This document shows, one piece after another, positions 1 through 8,440 of a DNA stretch of 64,000 nt; the first letter of the stretch is position 1, and the number at the start of each line of letters is the position of its first letter. Origin of the DNA: Flavobacteriales bacterium UBA6051. GTDB taxonomy: Bacteria; Bacteroidota; Bacteroidia; Flavobacteriales_D; Crocinitomicaceae. Made by a program: the position numbers and the translations under genes. Location: contig DIYP01000017.1 of the NCBI GenBank assembly GCA_002427735.1, positions 248,001 through 312,000 of the forward strand. The letters run 5' to 3'. Below the pieces are notes generated by a model that was not told the DNA's origin, searched no databases, and saw only the letters and a list, made by a program, of their open reading frames with translations.

Positions 1-1793
1 TTGCCGCACAAGGGGGGATTAATGCAGCAAAGAATTATCAAAACGACGGTGATTCTGTTTATCGCCTTTTCTACGATACTGTTAAGGGCGGTGACTATCG
101 CGCCAGAGAAGCGAACGTTTATCGATTGGCTGAGGTATCTGCAAATATCATTGACCAATGTGTAGCGCAAGGTGTGCCTTTTGCTCGCGATTATGGAGGT
201 TTGCTAGATAACCGATCATTTGGTGGTGTACTTGTTTCGCGAACGTTTTATGCGAAGGGACAAACCGGTCAACAATTATTGTTGGGGGCATACTCTGCTA
301 TGAACCGTCAAATTGGTAAGGGAAAAATTAAAATGTACAACCGCCACGAGATGTTAGAGCTTGTGAAGGTGGAAGGTAAAGCGCGTGGTATTATAGCACG
401 AAACTTAGTTACTGGAGAGATTGAACGTCATTCTGCACATGCAGTAGTTATTGCATCAGGAGGATATGGAAATGTTTTCTTCCTTTCTACCAATGCAATG
501 GGATCGAACGTAACTGCGGCGTGGAGAATACATAAGAAAGGAGCTTATTTTGCTAATCCTTGTTACACGCAAATTCACCCGACTTGTATCCCTCGTTCTG
601 GAGACTATCAGTCTAAGCTTACCTTAATGTCTGAGTCATTGAGAAATGATGGTAGAATTTGGGTGCCAAAGCACATGAAAGATGTTGAGGCGATCCGCAA
701 CGGTTCTCGTAAACCAACGGACTTAACAGAAGACGAGCGCGATTATTACCTTGAACGCAGGTACCCTGCATTCGGGAACCTTGTTCCTCGAGATGTAGCC
801 TCTAGGGCTGCTAAGGAACGATGCGACGCTGGTTTTGGTGTAAACGAAACTGGAGAGGCTGTTTATCTAGACTTTGCTTCTGCGATTCAGCGCTATGGAA
901 AAGAAAAAGCAACGGTTCTAGGTGAACAAAACCCAAGTGCACAGCGCGTACTGGAATTAGGAGAGAAGGTGGTGGAAGACAAATACGGAAACCTCTTCCA
1001 GATGTACGAAAAAATTACTGACGACAATCCATACAAAACACCAATGAAAATCTATCCTGCCGTGCATTACACGATGGGGGGAATATGGGTTGATTATAAC
1101 TTAATGACGACCATCCCTGGTTGTTATGCAGCAGGGGAGGCAAACTTTTCAGACCACGGAGCCAACAGGCTTGGTGCATCTGCGTTGATGCAAGGTCTTG
1201 CAGACGGATACTTCGTACTTCCTTACACGATCGGAGATTACTTGGCGGACGACATTCGTACGGGTGAAATCTCTACTGATACTCCGGAGTTTGAAGAAGC
1301 TGAGAAAGAAGTTATTTCTCGATTAGAAGCTTTTATCAATAATAAGGGCTCTAAATCTGTTGATCACTTCCACAAACGTCTTGGAAAAGTCATGTGGGAT
1401 AAAGTTGGAATGGCGCGTAATGAACAAGGCCTCAAGGAAGCTATTGAAGAGATTCGTCAGATTAGAGAGGAGTTCCATAAAGACGTTTTCGTTCCTGGAA
1501 GCATGTACGAACTCAACCCCGAATTAGAGAAAGCGGCCCGTGTGGAAGATTTCCTTGAATTGGGTGAATTATTTGCTTATGATGCCTTGATGCGCACAGA
1601 GTCATGTGGTGGACACTTCCGTGAAGAGTCTGCAGAGACAGATGGACCTCAAAAAGGTGAAGCTAAAAGGGATGATGAGAACTTCGCCTATGTTGCTGCA
1701 TGGGAGTGGACTGGAGATCCAGGGAAAGCTACTCTGCACAAGGAAGAATTAACGTTTAACGATATTGAACTGAAACAACGTTCTTATAAATAG
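1..1793 (+). CDS. sdhA: Succinate dehydrogenase/fumarate reductase flavoprotein subunit (5' partial)
   Basis: Catalytic FAD subunit of membrane complex II, oxidising succinate to fumarate in the TCA cycle and respiratory chain. The open frame runs in from the window edge (first whole codon at position 3), so the N-terminal FAD-binding motif is missing; about 596 residues remain of a protein that is usually about 640-670 in Bacteroidota. Visible hallmarks are the HPTCIP segment near base 580, HYTMGGIW near 1065, and the FAD/substrate-proximal stretch GANRLGASALMQG near 1160, all typical of the SdhA/FrdA family. The TTG at 126 is internal and not a start, because homologous sequence continues upstream without a break. 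sdhB follows after 8 bases, so the two are co-transcribed; a cytochrome b gene (sdhC) is expected upstream, outside the window. The split between dehydrogenase and fumarate reductase cannot be made from sequence alone, but an aerobic Bacteroidota makes SDH likelier. Confidence 0.95.
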   Translation, partial: AAQGGINAAKNYQNDGDSVYRLFYDTVKGGDYRAREANVYRLAEVSANIIDQCVAQGVPFARDYGGLLDNRSFGGVLVSRTFYAKGQTGQQLLLGAYSAMNRQIGKGKIKMYNRHEMLELVKVEGKARGIIARNLVTGEIERHSAHAVVIASGGYGNVFFLSTNAMGSNVTAAWRIHKKGAYFANPCYTQIHPTCIPRSGDYQSKLTLMSESLRNDGRIWVPKHMKDVEAIRNGSRKPTDLTEDERDYYLERRYPAFGNLVPRDVASRAAKERCDAGFGVNETGEAVYLDFASAIQRYGKEKATVLGEQNPSAQRVLELGEKVVEDKYGNLFQMYEKITDDNPYKTPMKIYPAVHYTMGGIWVDYNLMTTIPGCYAAGEANFSDHGANRLGASALMQGLADGYFVLPYTIGDYLADDIRTGEISTDTPEFEEAEKEVISRLEAFINNKGSKSVDHFHKRLGKVMWDKVGMARNEQGLKEAIEEIRQIREEFHKDVFVPGSMYELNPELEKAARVEDFLELGELFAYDALMRTESCGGHFREESAETDGPQKGEAKRDDENFAYVAAWEWTGDPGKATLHKEELTFNDIELKQRSYK

Positions 1794-1801
1794 GAAGCGC
1801 T

Positions 1802-2551
1802 ATGAAATTAACATTGAAAATCTGGAGACAGAAAGACCGAAACGACAAAGGAGGGATTGAGACTTATCCAATTGATAATGTGTCGGAACATATGTCGTTC
1901 CTTGAAATGATGGACGTTCTTAACGAACAACTAGTTTCTGAAGGCAAAGAGCCTGTTGCATTTGACCACGACTGTCGCGAAGGTATTTGTGGAATGTGTT
2001 CTATGCAAATCAACGGTGAAGCACATGGCCCGGATCGCGGTGTAACTACTTGTCAATTGCACATGCGCAAGTTCAAGGATGGAGATACGATTTACATTGA
2101 GCCATTCCGTGCTAAAGGATTCCCAATTATTAAAGACCTTGTGGTCGACCGTTCTGCATTTGATCGTATTCAGCACGCTGGAGGATTTGTTTCTGTAAAT
2201 ACTTCAGGAAATACACAAGATGCCAATGCTATTCCTATTCCTAAGACGGATGCAGACAACGCTTTTGATGCAGCAACATGTATTGGATGTGGAGCTTGTG
2301 TCGCAAGTTGTAAAAACGCCTCTGCAATGCTTTTTGTCTCTGCTAAGGTTTCGCAGTTTGCTCTACTTCCACAAGGAAAAGTTGAAGCAAAACGCCGAGT
2401 TTTAAACATGGTTGAACAAATGGACAAAGAAGGTTTCGGTAATTGTACAAATACCGGTGCCTGTGAAGTAGAGTGCCCTAAAGGCATTTCACTGGAAAAC
2501 ATTGCAAGAATGAATCGTGAGTACTTAAAAGCCTCGATTTTTTCTGAATAA
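1802..2551 (+). CDS. sdhB: Succinate dehydrogenase/fumarate reductase iron-sulfur subunit
   Basis: Electron-transfer subunit of complex II, 249 residues, passing electrons from the flavoprotein to the membrane quinone site. The N-terminal plant-ferredoxin domain has the [2Fe-2S] ligands C58, C63, C66 and C84 (CREGICGMC and then TTC). The C-terminal domain has C160-x2-C163-x2-C166-x3-C170 and a second cluster set C215, C221, C225 (CTNTGACEVECP), matching the [4Fe-4S] and [3Fe-4S] binding pattern. Length and layout fit the Wolinella/Bacillus-type B subunit found in Bacteroidota. The ATG start lies 8 bases after sdhA. A strong intrinsic terminator follows at 2572-2598, so this is the last gene of the sdh operon. 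Confidence 0.95.
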   Translation: MKLTLKIWRQKDRNDKGGIETYPIDNVSEHMSFLEMMDVLNEQLVSEGKEPVAFDHDCREGICGMCSMQINGEAHGPDRGVTTCQLHMRKFKDGDTIYIEPFRAKGFPIIKDLVVDRSAFDRIQHAGGFVSVNTSGNTQDANAIPIPKTDADNAFDAATCIGCGACVASCKNASAMLFVSAKVSQFALLPQGKVEAKRRVLNMVEQMDKEGFGNCTNTGACEVECPKGISLENIARMNREYLKASIFSE

Positions 2552-2571
2552 TTGAACAACACTTTATGCAA

Positions 2572-2598
2572 AAGCCGGGGTTTGTCCCGGCTTTTTTT
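2572..2598 (+). terminator. Rho-independent terminator of the sdh operon
   Basis: An 8-bp perfect stem (AAGCCGGG at 2572-2579, CCCGGCTT at 2586-2593) with a six-base loop runs directly into a seven-T tract. It sits 20 bases after the sdhB stop. Confidence 0.9.
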
Positions 2599-2680
2599 GT
2601 GCTCAAACTATTAACAGTGTAAAAAGTATTTTAAAAAAAGGTTAAATAGTTGTATTTTAGTCCGAACTAAAATTTATTTT

Positions 2681-4444
2681 ATGAAAAAAACACTACTTAC
2701 GCTGGCTATTGCGGCATCCGCATTTGCGGCAAATTCGCAAGTAGCATGTACAGGCGTTTCTCCTTCTAATATTTCAGGAGATTATGCTTTTGAATGGGCA
2801 GATCCAGGCGGAAATGACTGGGCTACACCAGACTTTTTAACACCAGGGCAATTTGTACAGGACACTCTTGCTTGGGCAGAGGATGGAACTCCAGGAAACA
2901 GTGCTACTTATGGTCACCCGATCTCACAAGAAGCATGTAATGCACTAGACAATAACATTTCTGATGTTTCTGGAAAAATTGCAATCCTTTACAGAGGGGA
3001 ATGTGAGTTTGGAGAAAAAGCATTGAACGCTGAAAACGCTGGTGCTGTTGCAGTAATCATCATTAACCATACTGGAGACCCAGTTGGTATGGGTGGTGGG
3101 GCCCAAGGTCTGAACGTAACTATTCCAGTTGTTATGATTGGTGAGCAGGACGGTGCTGATGTTGCCGCTGCAATGCAAAATGGACCTGTTGTTTTCTTCC
3201 TTGGAAACAAGATCGGAATCGTTGGTGATGATGTAGGTGCTAAGTCTTCGGAAGCACTTATTTCTCCATGGGGAGGTGCTAACACACGTTTGGATAATGG
3301 TTTTGACATCGGTCTTCAAGTATACAACTATGGTTCTAACCCTCAATCTAACTTGACGGTAACTGCAACAATCGATGGTCCTTCAGGGCAGGTTTACAAC
3401 CAAGTGATTAACGCTCCTATGATGAACACAGGAGATACATTGGCTATCTTTGAAGGTAACACGTATTCATTCCCTCCATTTGATTTAGGAGGTGTTGGAA
3501 ACTATCCAACCGGTACTTACACCTTGACTTACAATTTGGATATTGGAATAATGGATAGCTCTGATTTTGATAATGTTTTGACATCAACGTTTACAATTAA
3601 CGACGATGTTCTTTCACTATCTAACATTGATGGAAACAATGACCCTGTTTCTTCTACGTACCCAAGTAACTCAACTACTGAGTACCAAAGCTGTACGTTC
3701 TTTGAGCACCCGAACGCAAGTGCACTAGGCCTTGTAGGATTGTCTTTTGTTCCTTACACTGACATCGCGGTTACTCCATTAGCTGGAGAGGAAATTTTCA
3801 TCAACATTTACGAGTGGAACGATACATGGACTGATTTGACAGATCCAGGACCACAAGCAAATAATGACTGGTTCACAATGTTGAATCAAATCGGATATGA
3901 AACATATTACCCTGCTTCTGACAGCGAAGCTGGAAACGCACAGTATGTTCCTTTCTCAACTCCATTTGTTCCTTCTGATAACCAACGTTACCTATTCTGT
4001 CTTCAGTCGTTCAACCCTGAAGTTGGATTTGGATATGATGGTTCTTTGAACTATGATGGAAACCAAGGAATCACAGCAATGCCGGTTTCTCCTGTATTTG
4101 TTGACGATACATGGTTTACAGGTGGATGGGTTGGACCATCTGCAACTTCTGTTGCTTTGCACATCGTTGATCCTGCAACAATCGGAATCGATGAGATTAC
4201 AACGCTTGAAGGTAAGGCATTCCCTAACCCAGCAAATGATATCGTAACGATTGCTGTAAACGCTAGCGGAAACGCTCACCTTACTGTAACGGATGTAGCT
4301 GGTAAAATCGCTATGAACGAAAACATCACATTGGAAGGTGGAAACACTCAAGTGAACATTGATGCACTTGAAACAGGTGTTTACATTTTCAACGTGGAAC
4401 TTGAAAACGGTCTTTCTTCTCAATTCAATGTTGTGAAGAAATAG
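2681..4444 (+). CDS. Secreted PA-domain protein with T9SS type A sorting domain
   Basis: A 587-residue exported protein. It opens with a signal peptide (MKKTLLTLAIAASAFAANS, likely cleaved before Gln). A protease-associated (PA) domain covers roughly residues 70-160 and includes YRGECEFGEKALNA and the GAVAVIIIN strand; PA domains usually mediate protein or substrate binding. The middle carries beta-rich CARDB-like repeats. The last 75 or so residues (FPNPANDIVTI ... LETGVYIFNVELENG ... VVKK) are a classic T9SS type A sorting domain, so the protein should be carried across the outer membrane and surface-attached or released. No protease active site is visible, so the PA domain appears to act without a peptidase partner in the same chain. 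Stand-alone gene with its own terminator. The exact role is unknown. Confidence 0.85.
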   Translation: MKKTLLTLAIAASAFAANSQVACTGVSPSNISGDYAFEWADPGGNDWATPDFLTPGQFVQDTLAWAEDGTPGNSATYGHPISQEACNALDNNISDVSGKIAILYRGECEFGEKALNAENAGAVAVIIINHTGDPVGMGGGAQGLNVTIPVVMIGEQDGADVAAAMQNGPVVFFLGNKIGIVGDDVGAKSSEALISPWGGANTRLDNGFDIGLQVYNYGSNPQSNLTVTATIDGPSGQVYNQVINAPMMNTGDTLAIFEGNTYSFPPFDLGGVGNYPTGTYTLTYNLDIGIMDSSDFDNVLTSTFTINDDVLSLSNIDGNNDPVSSTYPSNSTTEYQSCTFFEHPNASALGLVGLSFVPYTDIAVTPLAGEEIFINIYEWNDTWTDLTDPGPQANNDWFTMLNQIGYETYYPASDSEAGNAQYVPFSTPFVPSDNQRYLFCLQSFNPEVGFGYDGSLNYDGNQGITAMPVSPVFVDDTWFTGGWVGPSATSVALHIVDPATIGIDEITTLEGKAFPNPANDIVTIAVNASGNAHLTVTDVAGKIAMNENITLEGGNTQVNIDALETGVYIFNVELENGLSSQFNVVKK

Positions 4445-4466
4445 AGTTCAATAAACTTAATAAGAG

Positions 4467-4494
4467 AAAGGGAGGCGTATGTCTCCCTTTTTTA
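4467..4494 (+). terminator. Rho-independent terminator after the PA-domain gene
   Basis: AAAGGGAG (4467-4474) pairs with CTCCCTTT (4483-4490) around an eight-base loop, followed by a T tract to 4493. It lies 22 bases past the stop codon. Confidence 0.85.
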
Positions 4495-4546
4495 TTGGTT
4501 GTAAACCACCATTGTCATTTTCAATGATAAAGGGTACTTTTAATCG

Positions 4547-5380
4547 TTGGGGATTCAAAATGGAAATATTACTACGTTTAAATTAAGCCGTTTTGACGGT
4601 GTGATTAACCAGTCTAACCTAATCTCCTACCAAAAACACTCAAGACCCTCTGTATTCTCTTTAAAATGCCCCAAAAAAGGCACTGAAGAATATATCATTG
4701 ATGGGGTTTCCCACAAGGTTCAGGAAGGTCAGGTAATCATCACGAGACCGCGTCAATCAATTCAAACCATTATAAGAAGTGACAAGGAAGAGCCCGTCAC
4801 CGGAATATGCCTTTACATTTCGGAAGATGAGTTGAAGTCAACATTCGACAAACATCGGATGGCAATTGATTTTTTAGACATCCTAGCTGGTACCCCCATT
4901 CAAACACAAGGAACTCCTTTGCATGAAACACTTGTCCGCCTATTTTCTTCTTTAGATGATGCATCTGCAAATAATGCATTTCTAAGTCTCTCTGAAGCTT
5001 TACTGAAAACATCCGCCTCCATCAGCGCGCGACTTCCCAGCACCAACGCAAGAAAAGGTCAAACGCAATTGGAGCTTTGGCGTCAATTGGAAACTGCACG
5101 AATCTACATTCACAAGAATTATCAGGCCCCAATTAAAGTTGTAGATATGGCAAAAGCAGCGCACTTATCTGTCCATCATTTTAGTAGAACCTTCAGTGCA
5201 TTTTATGCTATGACTCCTAAAGGATACTTGAACCTTGTTCGAAGGTCAGCGGCAAAAGAACTATTGAGCAATTCAAAGTACAGTCCTGAACAGGTAGCAT
5301 TGCTGTGTGGATTTGATTCCAAATACTACATGAACAAGTGCTTGAGTTCTCATCCTTCCAGAATTAGCACGTTTTTTTAA
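4547..5380 (+). CDS. AraC-family transcriptional regulator
   Basis: About 277 residues. The C-terminal 100 residues form the two helix-turn-helix motifs of the AraC/XylS family: IKVVDMAKAAHLSVHHFSRT as the first HTH, then TPKGYLNLVRRSAAKELL and a second HTH around YSPEQVALLCGFDSKYYMNK. The N-terminal 130 residues look like the cupin-type AraC ligand domain (GVSHKVQEGQVIITRPRQ). An in-frame TAA at 4541 limits the 5' end, leaving TTG 4547 as the longest start; no in-frame ATG occurs early, and GTG near 4600 is the alternative. The PDZ-hydrolase gene starts about 42 bases downstream on the same strand, so the two may be an operon, with the regulator possibly controlling the hydrolase. The ligand is unknown. 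Confidence 0.85.
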   Translation: MGIQNGNITTFKLSRFDGVINQSNLISYQKHSRPSVFSLKCPKKGTEEYIIDGVSHKVQEGQVIITRPRQSIQTIIRSDKEEPVTGICLYISEDELKSTFDKHRMAIDFLDILAGTPIQTQGTPLHETLVRLFSSLDDASANNAFLSLSEALLKTSASISARLPSTNARKGQTQLELWRQLETARIYIHKNYQAPIKVVDMAKAAHLSVHHFSRTFSAFYAMTPKGYLNLVRRSAAKELLSNSKYSPEQVALLCGFDSKYYMNKCLSSHPSRISTFF

Positions 5381-5422
5381 TTTTTCAGTCACGGAGCCTT
5401 TATTTTCGTGAAAAACGACACT

Positions 5423-6814
5423 ATGATCAGGCCTTACCTTCTTTTCGCACTCCTCTTTTTTTTCGGTTCCGCTCATAGTTTAGGTCAACTCAGCGATCAA
5501 AAAAGCACGATACTCTTACCTGGCCTTAAGCGTAAAGGTGCTTTCGGAATACAGATGGAGTCAACCAATAAAACAGGAGTAAAAGTACTTCATGTATACC
5601 CTCATACCACCGCGAGCTCGATTGGTATACAAGAAGGAGATACTATTCAATCCATTAATAGTAAAGAAACTATTACCGTTTTAGGTATCGTTGAAATGGT
5701 TAAGGAATTTCGGGAAGGTGATGATGTACACATTAAACTAAAACGAAATGGCACAGAATTATCCCTTCGTGGTAAAGTTAAAGGAAAGCCCCTTGAAACG
5801 TCTCCCTATGGCAATGTCATATACGATCATGTTGAGTTCGATAATGGAAAGCTTAGAACCATTTTGACTGTTCCAAAGAATAAAAAAAAGCCTCCCGTTA
5901 TTCTTTTTATGCAGGGTGTCGGTTGTGGCTCCATTGACTTTTATTTCAACGATCAATCTACCGTTAAACTTCTTATTGAAGACTTTGTTAAGAATGATCT
6001 TGCTGTCATGCGCGTTGAAAAGCCTGGCATGGGAGACAGCCAAAACAACATTGGTTGTGAAGATATGGATTATCCTTACGAGGTGTCGGCATTTGAAGCA
6101 GCGCTCAAAAAACTAAAAACCCTGGATAATATTGATACAAGTCAGATTTTTCTATTCGGAGAGTCACTCAGCACGATTACTGCACCAATGTTGGCACAAA
6201 AGCACAACGTGGCCGGAATTATCAATTGGGGTGGTGTCTCAAAATCATGGTTCGAATACTCGCTAATGCGCATAAAAGAGCAAGGTAAATTACTGGGAAA
6301 AACACCTGATGAAATTGATAGAAAGTATCGAAGATTACTCCCTTTCTATTATGACTTTTTTCAACGAAAACTGGCGCCTAAAGAACTCAAAAAACATCAG
6401 GATTATGAATCCTTTGCAGGTGACTTCTTTAATGGGGAGATGTGGCACGGACTTCAACACTACTCTTTCTTTCAATCTATTAACGAAATTGACATATTAA
6501 GTAGCTACTCGAAAATAAAAGCCCCTGTTTTATGTCTGGCGGGCGAACACGATATTCATGCTGTAAACACCCAGTGGACAAACGATATCATGTATGCACT
6601 GACAGAAGAGGTCAGAGAAAATAGCGAAACGATTTTGATTCCTAAGACCGCACATCATTATTTTGAGGTGCCTTCCATTACCACATACAACGAGCTCAGA
6701 AAGTCAAAACAGCTTAACGAATCATATATGGCAGCTCACTTTAATCACGAAATCGCTTCCTTGGCGGCAAAATGGATTTTTTCGCTGCACAACAAAAAAA
6801 GCGGTAGACAATAG
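5423..6814 (+). CDS. Secreted PDZ domain-alpha/beta hydrolase
   Basis: Exported 463-residue protein. The signal peptide runs to about residue 22 (SAHSLG, then Gln). A PDZ domain follows at about residues 35-110 (GAFGIQME, GIQEGDTIQSINSKE). The rest is an alpha/beta hydrolase: oxyanion-region strand PVILFMQGVGCGS, nucleophile elbow GESLS with Ser248, acid AGEHD with Asp377, and His411/412 in AHHYFE. The order and spacing fit a complete Ser-Asp-His triad of the dienelactone-hydrolase/prolyl-oligopeptidase-like type. I chose the ATG at 5423 over the GTG at 5408 because it starts the signal peptide cleanly. PDZ plus hydrolase architecture is seen in Bacteroidota envelope proteins; the substrate, ester or peptide, cannot be told. 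It follows the AraC gene by about 42 bases. Confidence 0.8.
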   Translation: MIRPYLLFALLFFFGSAHSLGQLSDQKSTILLPGLKRKGAFGIQMESTNKTGVKVLHVYPHTTASSIGIQEGDTIQSINSKETITVLGIVEMVKEFREGDDVHIKLKRNGTELSLRGKVKGKPLETSPYGNVIYDHVEFDNGKLRTILTVPKNKKKPPVILFMQGVGCGSIDFYFNDQSTVKLLIEDFVKNDLAVMRVEKPGMGDSQNNIGCEDMDYPYEVSAFEAALKKLKTLDNIDTSQIFLFGESLSTITAPMLAQKHNVAGIINWGGVSKSWFEYSLMRIKEQGKLLGKTPDEIDRKYRRLLPFYYDFFQRKLAPKELKKHQDYESFAGDFFNGEMWHGLQHYSFFQSINEIDILSSYSKIKAPVLCLAGEHDIHAVNTQWTNDIMYALTEEVRENSETILIPKTAHHYFEVPSITTYNELRKSKQLNESYMAAHFNHEIASLAAKWIFSLHNKKSGRQ

Positions 6815-6822
6815 CCTACCGC
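6793..6822 (-). terminator. Terminator for the minus-strand OMP gene, inside the hydrolase 3' end
   Basis: GCGGTAG (6801-6807) pairs with CTACCGC (6816-6822). Read on the minus strand the stem runs into seven Ts (the A tract at 6794-6800), so it terminates transcription coming from the gene that ends at 6846. The stem overlaps the last codons of the plus-strand hydrolase gene. Confidence 0.7.
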
Positions 6823-6845
6823 TCCGAACCTATAAATTATTTTTT

Positions 6846-7673
6846 TTAGAAATTAAGAGATAACCCAAATGTTAGCGGATATACCGGAACTGTTTTCCCT
6901 TCATCAAACATTGATAACAGGTTATAGTTCGCAAACACTCCAAAGTGTGAGTATCCCATACGAACGGCTGCGTCCAATCTAAATGGATTCAACCCATACT
7001 TTCCTTTGTTTTTTTGCGTAAAGTTCTTTCCGTCAAATTCTCCCTTACGCTTTACTTTCGATGTTAAACGCACACCACCAATTACACCCGCAGCAAAGTA
7101 AAAGCTTTTATCCGCATCCGCATTTGTGTTAAACTCTAACAGTAATGGAACGGTTAGGTACGATGCTCGTAATTTATTCTTCGAATACGAATTTACAGTA
7201 TCTATAACAGCATATAACGAGTCCGGGCTATCCATGAGCACATAATTATCTTTAAATGCCACAGAAGTAAAGCTAAAGCCTAATCCCGTCGTTAAACCAA
7301 CATACGGCGTTCCAAAATTGAACTTATGCTCCAGTATGTTCAGGTTCCATGTTTGAGATCTTGCTGGGTCATTTTCCCAGTGCTTATCATTTGGAAAGTC
7401 TGTTGCGAAATTGCTATTCATCAGCATTGTGAAACCAAGGTCAACTCCTGCCCAGTGTGGTTCACTTTTCTTTTTCTTTTTTTCTGTAAAGATTGTGTCA
7501 CCTTCATCGATGTAAAAATCATCTTCTTCAACTTCGTGCTCGATAACAACGATTTCTTTGTTCCCAAAGTTCACGCGAGTGGTATCTGACTTACTCTCAT
7601 TCTCTACTTCCTCTTGTGCGATGCTTGGCAAACAAAACATCATTGATACTGCGATAATGTAAACTTTTTTCAT
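6846..7673 (-). CDS. Outer-membrane beta-barrel protein
   Basis: 275 residues with an N-terminal signal peptide (MKKVYIIAVSMMFCLPSIA, then Gln). A short charged stretch follows (EEDDFYIDEGDTIF, then five lysines), then alternating hydrophobic/aromatic strands ending in a phenylalanine-terminated strand (PLTFGLSLNF), the usual C-terminal signature for outer-membrane barrel insertion. It resembles the general Bacteroidota porin/PorT-like 'outer membrane beta-barrel' group. I chose the ATG at 7673 since it begins the signal peptide; the frame upstream to 7736 is not signal-like. It is the last gene of a minus-strand run after the S4-domain gene. Specific function unknown. Confidence 0.7.
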   Translation of the reverse strand: MKKVYIIAVSMMFCLPSIAQEEVENESKSDTTRVNFGNKEIVVIEHEVEEDDFYIDEGDTIFTEKKKKKSEPHWAGVDLGFTMLMNSNFATDFPNDKHWENDPARSQTWNLNILEHKFNFGTPYVGLTTGLGFSFTSVAFKDNYVLMDSPDSLYAVIDTVNSYSKNKLRASYLTVPLLLEFNTNADADKSFYFAAGVIGGVRLTSKVKRKGEFDGKNFTQKNKGKYGLNPFRLDAAVRMGYSHFGVFANYNLLSMFDEGKTVPVYPLTFGLSLNF

Positions 7674-7726
7674 GTTTTTTCGATTTGCTTTCCCGTAAGA
7701 CCCACAAGTCAAAAAAAAGTTACACA

Positions 7727-8104
7727 CTATTCCCAATTTTCCATAAAATCATCTAAATCCCGGCGGTCCTTCTTGGACGGTTTTCCCGTACCATGCGTGC
7801 GATACGCGCTTTGTGATAACTGATGTAATTTATATTTTTCAATTTCCGATTCTGGTGTTACATCAATGATATAATCGGCCACTAACTTGGCCCCAACCCT
7901 ATTATTTAATAGCTGAATAACGCGATATGAGAACACCGCTGTATGACGAATGATTTGGATTTCATCGCCTAGTTTCACCTCTTTGGCGGGTTTCGCCTGC
8001 AGTTCATTGAGTCTTACTTTGCCTTTGCTTACAGCCTCGGTGGCCTTGGAGCGTGTTTTAGCTAATCGAACGCACCAAATGAATTTATCCAGCCTGCAAC
8101 TCAT
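7727..8104 (-). CDS. hslR: S4-domain RNA-binding protein, Hsp15/HslR-like
   Basis: 125 residues. The N-terminal 65 residues are an S4 RNA-binding domain (RLDKFIWCVRLAKTRSKA, then VRLNELQAKPAKEVKLGDEI), followed by a basic tail, matching the Hsp15 (HslR) family. In E. coli Hsp15 binds stalled free 50S subunits that carry a peptidyl-tRNA. Its start overlaps the end of the YjbR-like gene by 20 bases, indicating translational coupling. Without a phylogeny it could also be a generic S4 protein, so the symbol is provisional. Confidence 0.8.
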   Translation of the reverse strand: MSCRLDKFIWCVRLAKTRSKATEAVSKGKVRLNELQAKPAKEVKLGDEIQIIRHTAVFSYRVIQLLNNRVGAKLVADYIIDVTPESEIEKYKLHQLSQSAYRTHGTGKPSKKDRRDLDDFMENWE

Positions 8105-8438
8105 CTCTCACTTTTTTGGGCAATGATTTTACGATTAATTCATATGAATGATCAATGAGATCTTGAAGCAATTGGGCAGGAACATCTTGTTCCACCCCAA
8201 CAGAGTTCCAATATTTCTTGTTCATATGCCAACCAGGCTTTATTCCTTGATATGTTTCACGTAACTCAATGGACCTTTCCGGGTCGCACTTTAGATTAAT
8301 AAAATCATAGGATTCCACATCCGTTATAGCGAACATCTTGCCGCCTACCTTGAAAACAAGCGTTTTATCATCGAAAGGAAACCCTTCTGTGACTCCTTTC
8401 TTTTTAAGACAGTAGACTCTGAAGGTTTCGATATCCAT
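8085..8438 (-). CDS. MmcQ/YjbR family protein
   Basis: 117 residues with the MmcQ/YjbR fold signature: a start of the type FRVYCLKKKGVTEGFPFD, a central VGGKMFAI strand, LKCDPERSIELRE, and the late WHMNKKYWNSV motif. The family has a double-wing DNA-binding-like fold (CyaY-like), but no firmly established function. It starts 2 bases after the desaturase stop and overlaps the S4 gene by 20 bases, so it is certainly within one operon. Confidence 0.85.
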   Translation of the reverse strand: MDIETFRVYCLKKKGVTEGFPFDDKTLVFKVGGKMFAITDVESYDFINLKCDPERSIELRETYQGIKPGWHMNKKYWNSVGVEQDVPAQLLQDLIDHSYELIVKSLPKKVRDELQAG

Positions 8439-8440
8439 AA

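Noticed and set aside
126..1793. SdhA starting at the TTG at 126
   Set aside because: The frame continues to the window edge with recognisable SdhA sequence before 126, so the gene is truncated, not short.
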